Below are positions 56,782 to 60,242 of a DNA stretch of 60,242 nt, piece after piece. This DNA comes from Bacteroidales bacterium (GTDB lineage: Bacteria > Bacteroidota > Bacteroidia > Bacteroidales > Muribaculaceae). The position numbers were made by a program, and so were the translations under genes. The notes under the pieces are model-generated. The model did not search any database. It was not told the origin of the DNA and worked only from the letters and a program-made list of their open reading frames with translations. Position 1 is the stretch's first letter; every line of letters begins with the position of its first letter. The stretch is taken from contig SFLG01000017.1 of assembly GCA_004553485.1 (NCBI GenBank), positions 1 through 60,242 on the forward strand. The letters run 5' to 3'.

Positions 56782-59700
56782 TCAGCGCAGCATGACCTTG
56801 GTGGACTTGCCGGCGCGGACGCGGATGTAGAGGCCGGGGGTGAGGTTCTCCGTATCGATGCGCACACCCTGGAGGTTGTACCAGATATCGTCGGCGGCAA
56901 CGTCAGCCTCGATGCTGTCTACGCCGGTGGTGGACTGGGTGCCGTCCCAGATGAGGAAGAAGGTTGCCGGGTCTGATTTGGCGTTGGAGGCCGTGAGCGT
57001 CAGGGTAGGCTTGAGATAAGCGCTGCGTATGATGGTGGGAGTGTAGCGGACGGTGAATGTGCCGCCCTCCGAGCCCAGCTTGGCGAATTGCAGGTCAGGT
57101 AAGCGGGAGCGACTGTAGCCTTGATTGTGCCGTTGCCGACAGGGGTGTTGCCGCCGGTGTTGGCCTTTGTGCCGTCCCACTTGCAGAAGAGGGTGATGCT
57201 GACGGGGTCGGCGTTGGCGGCCGAAATTGTCAGGACGGGCTTGAAGTAGCTATCACGTTTAACAGTGGGCGTGTAGCGGACGGTGAATGTGCCGCCTTCC
57301 GAGCCAAGCTTGGCGGGAGTGATGGTCAGCTCTTTGTCGTTGTCGCCGCTGATGGAGGCGGAGATGTCGCCGCTGATGCCGTTGGCGGTGACGGTGACGG
57401 TAGACTCACGATAGCCCTTGTCCATAAACTCGGTTTTTCCATCCGGGTTGGGGCAGGTCAGGTAAGCGGGAGAGGCTTCAGCCTTGATTGTACCCTTGGT
57501 GACGACGGGGGGTTCGGTGCCGCCGTTGCCGGCGAGGGTGCCGGTGTAGTTGCCCGACAGAGGAATCATGATGTCAGTGGTGTTGGGCGACGATACGCGC
57601 AGGAAGGCGCTGTAGTTGCGCTTGTAGCGGTCGGGGGTGAAGGTGACGTTGAACACGTGCTGGCTGGTGGAGGCGCCGCCCGAAGTCTTGCTGACGCTGA
57701 AGCTCTCGCCGTCGGCACCGACGATGACAGCGGTTATGCCGCGCACGTGCAGGTTGTTGCTGACGGTTGGTGAGCGACACGCTCGACTTGTCAGCCGAGG
57801 TAGTGTGGCCGGCAATAGTGTATGCAAAGCCCTGACCGTCGCCGGCAGTAGTGCCGTAGGTCTTCTGTCTGAACGAGTGCAGATTGTACTTACGTGCGCC
57901 CGAGCCACCGGTGACAATGCCGATCAGCGCCGAAGGACGGCCGTCTTTGTCGCGGTGTACCTTGAAACTCTCGGGTTCGCCGGACGTTGTAGAGGGCGAA
58001 CAAATCGGGTCTGCCAGTACGGCGGTACGATAAAGCTGTTTCTCGGTGCGCCAGTTGAAGTAGTTGACCACTACCACGCCTTGGCCGTCGGTAACCTTAA
58101 CGCCGGCGTCGCTCGAGCCGGTGTTGCCGCAACCCTCGTAGTGGTAGATATAGTCGCCACTGATGGTGAAGCCCTGGTCGTCCCAGGTACGGAAGCCCAG
58201 GTCGTTCTTGGCAAGATAGGCGCGTGACGAGCCCGACATCTTATTGATGCCGTCGCGCACGGTGATTTTCCATATCTTGATGGGCTTGGCAGTCGACGGG
58301 TTGTTGAAGGCATCGTCGAGGTCGAAGATGGCGTAGTAGTAGTTCGAGCCCTTGCGGGAGGCCACACAGAGCAGGCGGTTGTCGTTGTCGATGGCGGGGT
58401 ATTTGTAGCCGGCGCCGGCGCTGTTCCAGCTGTTGTTGAGGTACTTGATTACCGAGTTGTAGCCCTCGCGTGTGTCGATGGCCTTTCCGGGGCTCCAGGG
58501 TATGAAGCCGATTTTGCGTGCTGCCGTGCCGCCGTCGGTACCCTCGACGCCGGTGACGACGTAGAGCTTGCCGTTGAAGTTGGTGACAGCCAGGTTCGAG
58601 CCGTGTCCGTTGTGCGACAGGTACATCTGCGTCTCGGCGCCGCCCATTGCCACGCGGGTCACGATGTGTGCGGCGGTGGTCCAGTCCACGCTCGGGAATT
58701 TCGTCTTGAGCGAAGTTGCCGAGGTGGTCTTCTCCTGGATGAAGTAGCAGTCGCCCGTAGCGTCGTCAACGTCCATACTCTGCACGACAGTACCGATTGA
58801 GCCGCCGCCCGTAACAGTGCTGTTGAAGTACCAGCCCTTCAGACCGCCGGCGCCACCGGTGGGAGTTTCGCGGCCGAAGAGCACTTTGCCGTTGGAGTCC
58901 TTCTGGCCGTAGTAGCCGAAGGTCGAGCCGGCGCTCGAGGGCAGGCGGAAAAGCTCCTGGCTGCCGGCGAAGTAGCGCGAGCCCTTGGTGGTGTAGGTCA
59001 CCCACGAGGGACGGATGAAGCCCATGCACATCTCCGAGTTGTCGTACTTGTTCCAGCGCCAGTCGATGGTCATAGTGGTGGTATGGTCCTGATTGGCATA
59101 GACCAGGTAGTTGTACGTGCCTTCGGTCTGTGTCTTGTTCTTGAAGGTATTGTACATTATCGCCAGCTTGGCGTTCTGCGGCTGGTAGACAGTCTCGTTG
59201 GTGTCGCCCGAGAAGATGCGGATGAGGGCGTACTTCGAGCTCTGGCCCTTGCAGCCGTCAAAGACGTTGTTGTGGATGCGTCCATTGGCGCCCTGTCCCG
59301 AGCTTTTCGAGGCGGCCACGTAGAAGAGGCGTATGCAGAATTCGCCGGTGGCGCTGCCGCTCTTGCGCAGGCCTGCGCCGACTTTGAGGAAGGTGTTCTG
59401 CGAGATGTCGTAACTGCCCTGGGTGTTGTAGAGGTTTATCGACGAGCCGCCCGAGACAAACCGGTTATCCTGGATGCGCGTGCCGGCGGCGGCGCCGAGG
59501 TTGGTGCCCGAGCCGCAGACGGTGACGCAGGCCGGCTGGTTGTCGGCGTCGGCGCCGTTGAAGAAGTTATGCGAAATTTCGACGTTGCTGTAACGCTCGA
59601 TGGCGGCCCACACCGTGGGATCCTGCTGGGCGGCTATCGACGACGAGGGGCGGAAGGGGGTACCCAGGCGCACAATCGACGTGGTGTTGTTGAGGGATGT

Positions 59701-60174
59701 GCCCTCGGCCTTGTTATATATAAAGGTGAAGCCGTCGATACGGCTTGCCTCGCCGCGCTGGGCGTCGCTGACCACCTGTCCGGCGCCGGTGAAGCGGAAA
59801 CCGTTGATGACGCAGCCCGAGCCGGTGACGGTGATGGCACCGGTGACGTTGGTCTCGGCCGAGGTGTTGCGCTTGCCCGACCAGCCGTCGCACCATGCGT
59901 TGGCACCCACAAGGGTGATGTTGTCCTTGCTGACGGTGAAGGCGCCCACGTTGCCGGCGCTGAAGTAGATGATGTCGCCGGCCGAAGCGGCGGCGAGGGC
60001 CGAAGCGGCGTCGGTGAAGGCCGTCGAGCCCTTGGTGAAGGTGATACTGCGGTAAGTGACATTGCCCGAGGCAGCCTCCGGGCCCACAAACAGCCGCGCG
60101 CCCTGCGCCTGCTGGCCGCCGGTGATGAGGGCAGACAGCGCCAACAAGGTGCCGCCGATAAGTTTTTTCGTCAT
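56782..60174 (-). pseudogene. secreted beta-helix / propeller-like surface protein with two frame breaks
   Basis: From 60174 a signal peptide (MTKKLIGGTLLALSALITGG) leads to a right-handed beta-helix region (about 40-340, with ITVTGSGCVINGFRFTGAG and NVEISHNFFNGADA). Residues about 440-780 look like a propeller domain (QSMDVDDATGDCYFIQ, MYLSHNGHGSNLAV), faintly resembling helveticin J-type domains. One extra base near 57761-57763 shifts the frame; reading continues NNLHVRGITAVIVGAD. Two homologous beta modules follow (AKLGSEGGTFTVRYTP in each). The second lacks about 133 nt between its LTC and AKLGSEGG, shifting frame near 57087. The product ends in a sorting-like tail, DIWYNLQGVRIDTENL...KSTKVMLR. 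Both breaks may be decay, phase-variation-like events or assembly errors. The true substrate is unknown. Confidence 0.75.
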
Positions 60175-60242
60175 AGGAGTATATTGATTTTTAAGGTTAT
60201 ATGCTGTTAAGGATTGATGATTGCAGGATATGTAATTTAAGG

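Overview
The window looks like a chromosomal segment of a GC-rich Bacteroidales bacterium, most likely a Muribaculaceae-type gut commensal. Four things point there. Promoters match the Bacteroidetes pattern (TTG/TTTG, 18-20 nt, TAnnTTTG) and Shine-Dalgarno sites are mostly absent. Lineage-typical families are present (TamL-like lipoprotein, DUF4491, DUF3108, DUF2807, DUF4369, dipeptidyl-peptidase III, PiT-PhoU fusion). Secreted proteins end in a short sorting-like tail. Non-ATG starts are common (recQ, recG, nth, the GT-C-like gene and probably tamL). The family-level assignment is inference. No phage, IS transposase, CRISPR array, rRNA or tRNA was seen.

Layout. 1-1538 is the 3' part of a secreted surface protein broken by a frameshift. 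1746-7777 (+) carries dxr, rseP, an RlmI-type methyltransferase and DPP III. 7848-14013 has a TonB-dependent receptor (-), an NhaC-type antiporter (+), miaA and pepT (-). 14183-21702 (+) holds tamL, a HAD phosphatase, a structured RNA candidate, recJ and recQ. 21711-28458 has lipoproteins, a PhnP-like hydrolase, a DUF3108 protein, a PiT phosphate transporter and thymidine kinase. 28772-33089 (+) is glyA, ispD and recG. 33090-34406 is a 1.3-kb gene-free block of repeats. 34407-41769 (+) has a secreted endonuclease I, a SpoU methyltransferase, DUF4491, pheS, nth, GtrA, SIMPL and a GT-C-like membrane protein. 41986-42723 (+) encodes a very unusual secreted Cys/Lys repeat protein. 43225-49834 (-) is a long run: PAP2, LtaS-like sulfatase, DUF2807, dusB, DUF4369 lipoprotein, HIT and greA. 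50315-54504 has two glycosyltransferases and the NfnAB pair. 54551-60174 has a MINPP-type phosphatase, a tiny TPR protein, a repeat block and a frameshifted beta-helix surface protein.

Functional threads: isoprenoid supply (dxr, ispD); DNA repair and recombination (recJ, recQ, recG, nth); envelope biogenesis (RseP, TamL, PAP2, LtaS-like, GtrA, glycosyltransferases); phosphate handling (PiT-PhoU, MINPP phytase, phosphatases); translation (miaA, dusB, pheS, methyltransferases).

The most unusual content is non-coding or low-complexity: (i) the 42-cysteine repeat protein; (ii) short tandem repeats, mostly of 9-nt period, in about a dozen intergenic gaps, some behind a constant 'head' motif and one captured in the dusB coding tail; (iii) a REP-like two-hairpin palindromic element in four places; (iv) a 665-bp inverted-repeat structure; (v) a promoter-preceded RNA candidate of about 290 nt upstream of recJ.
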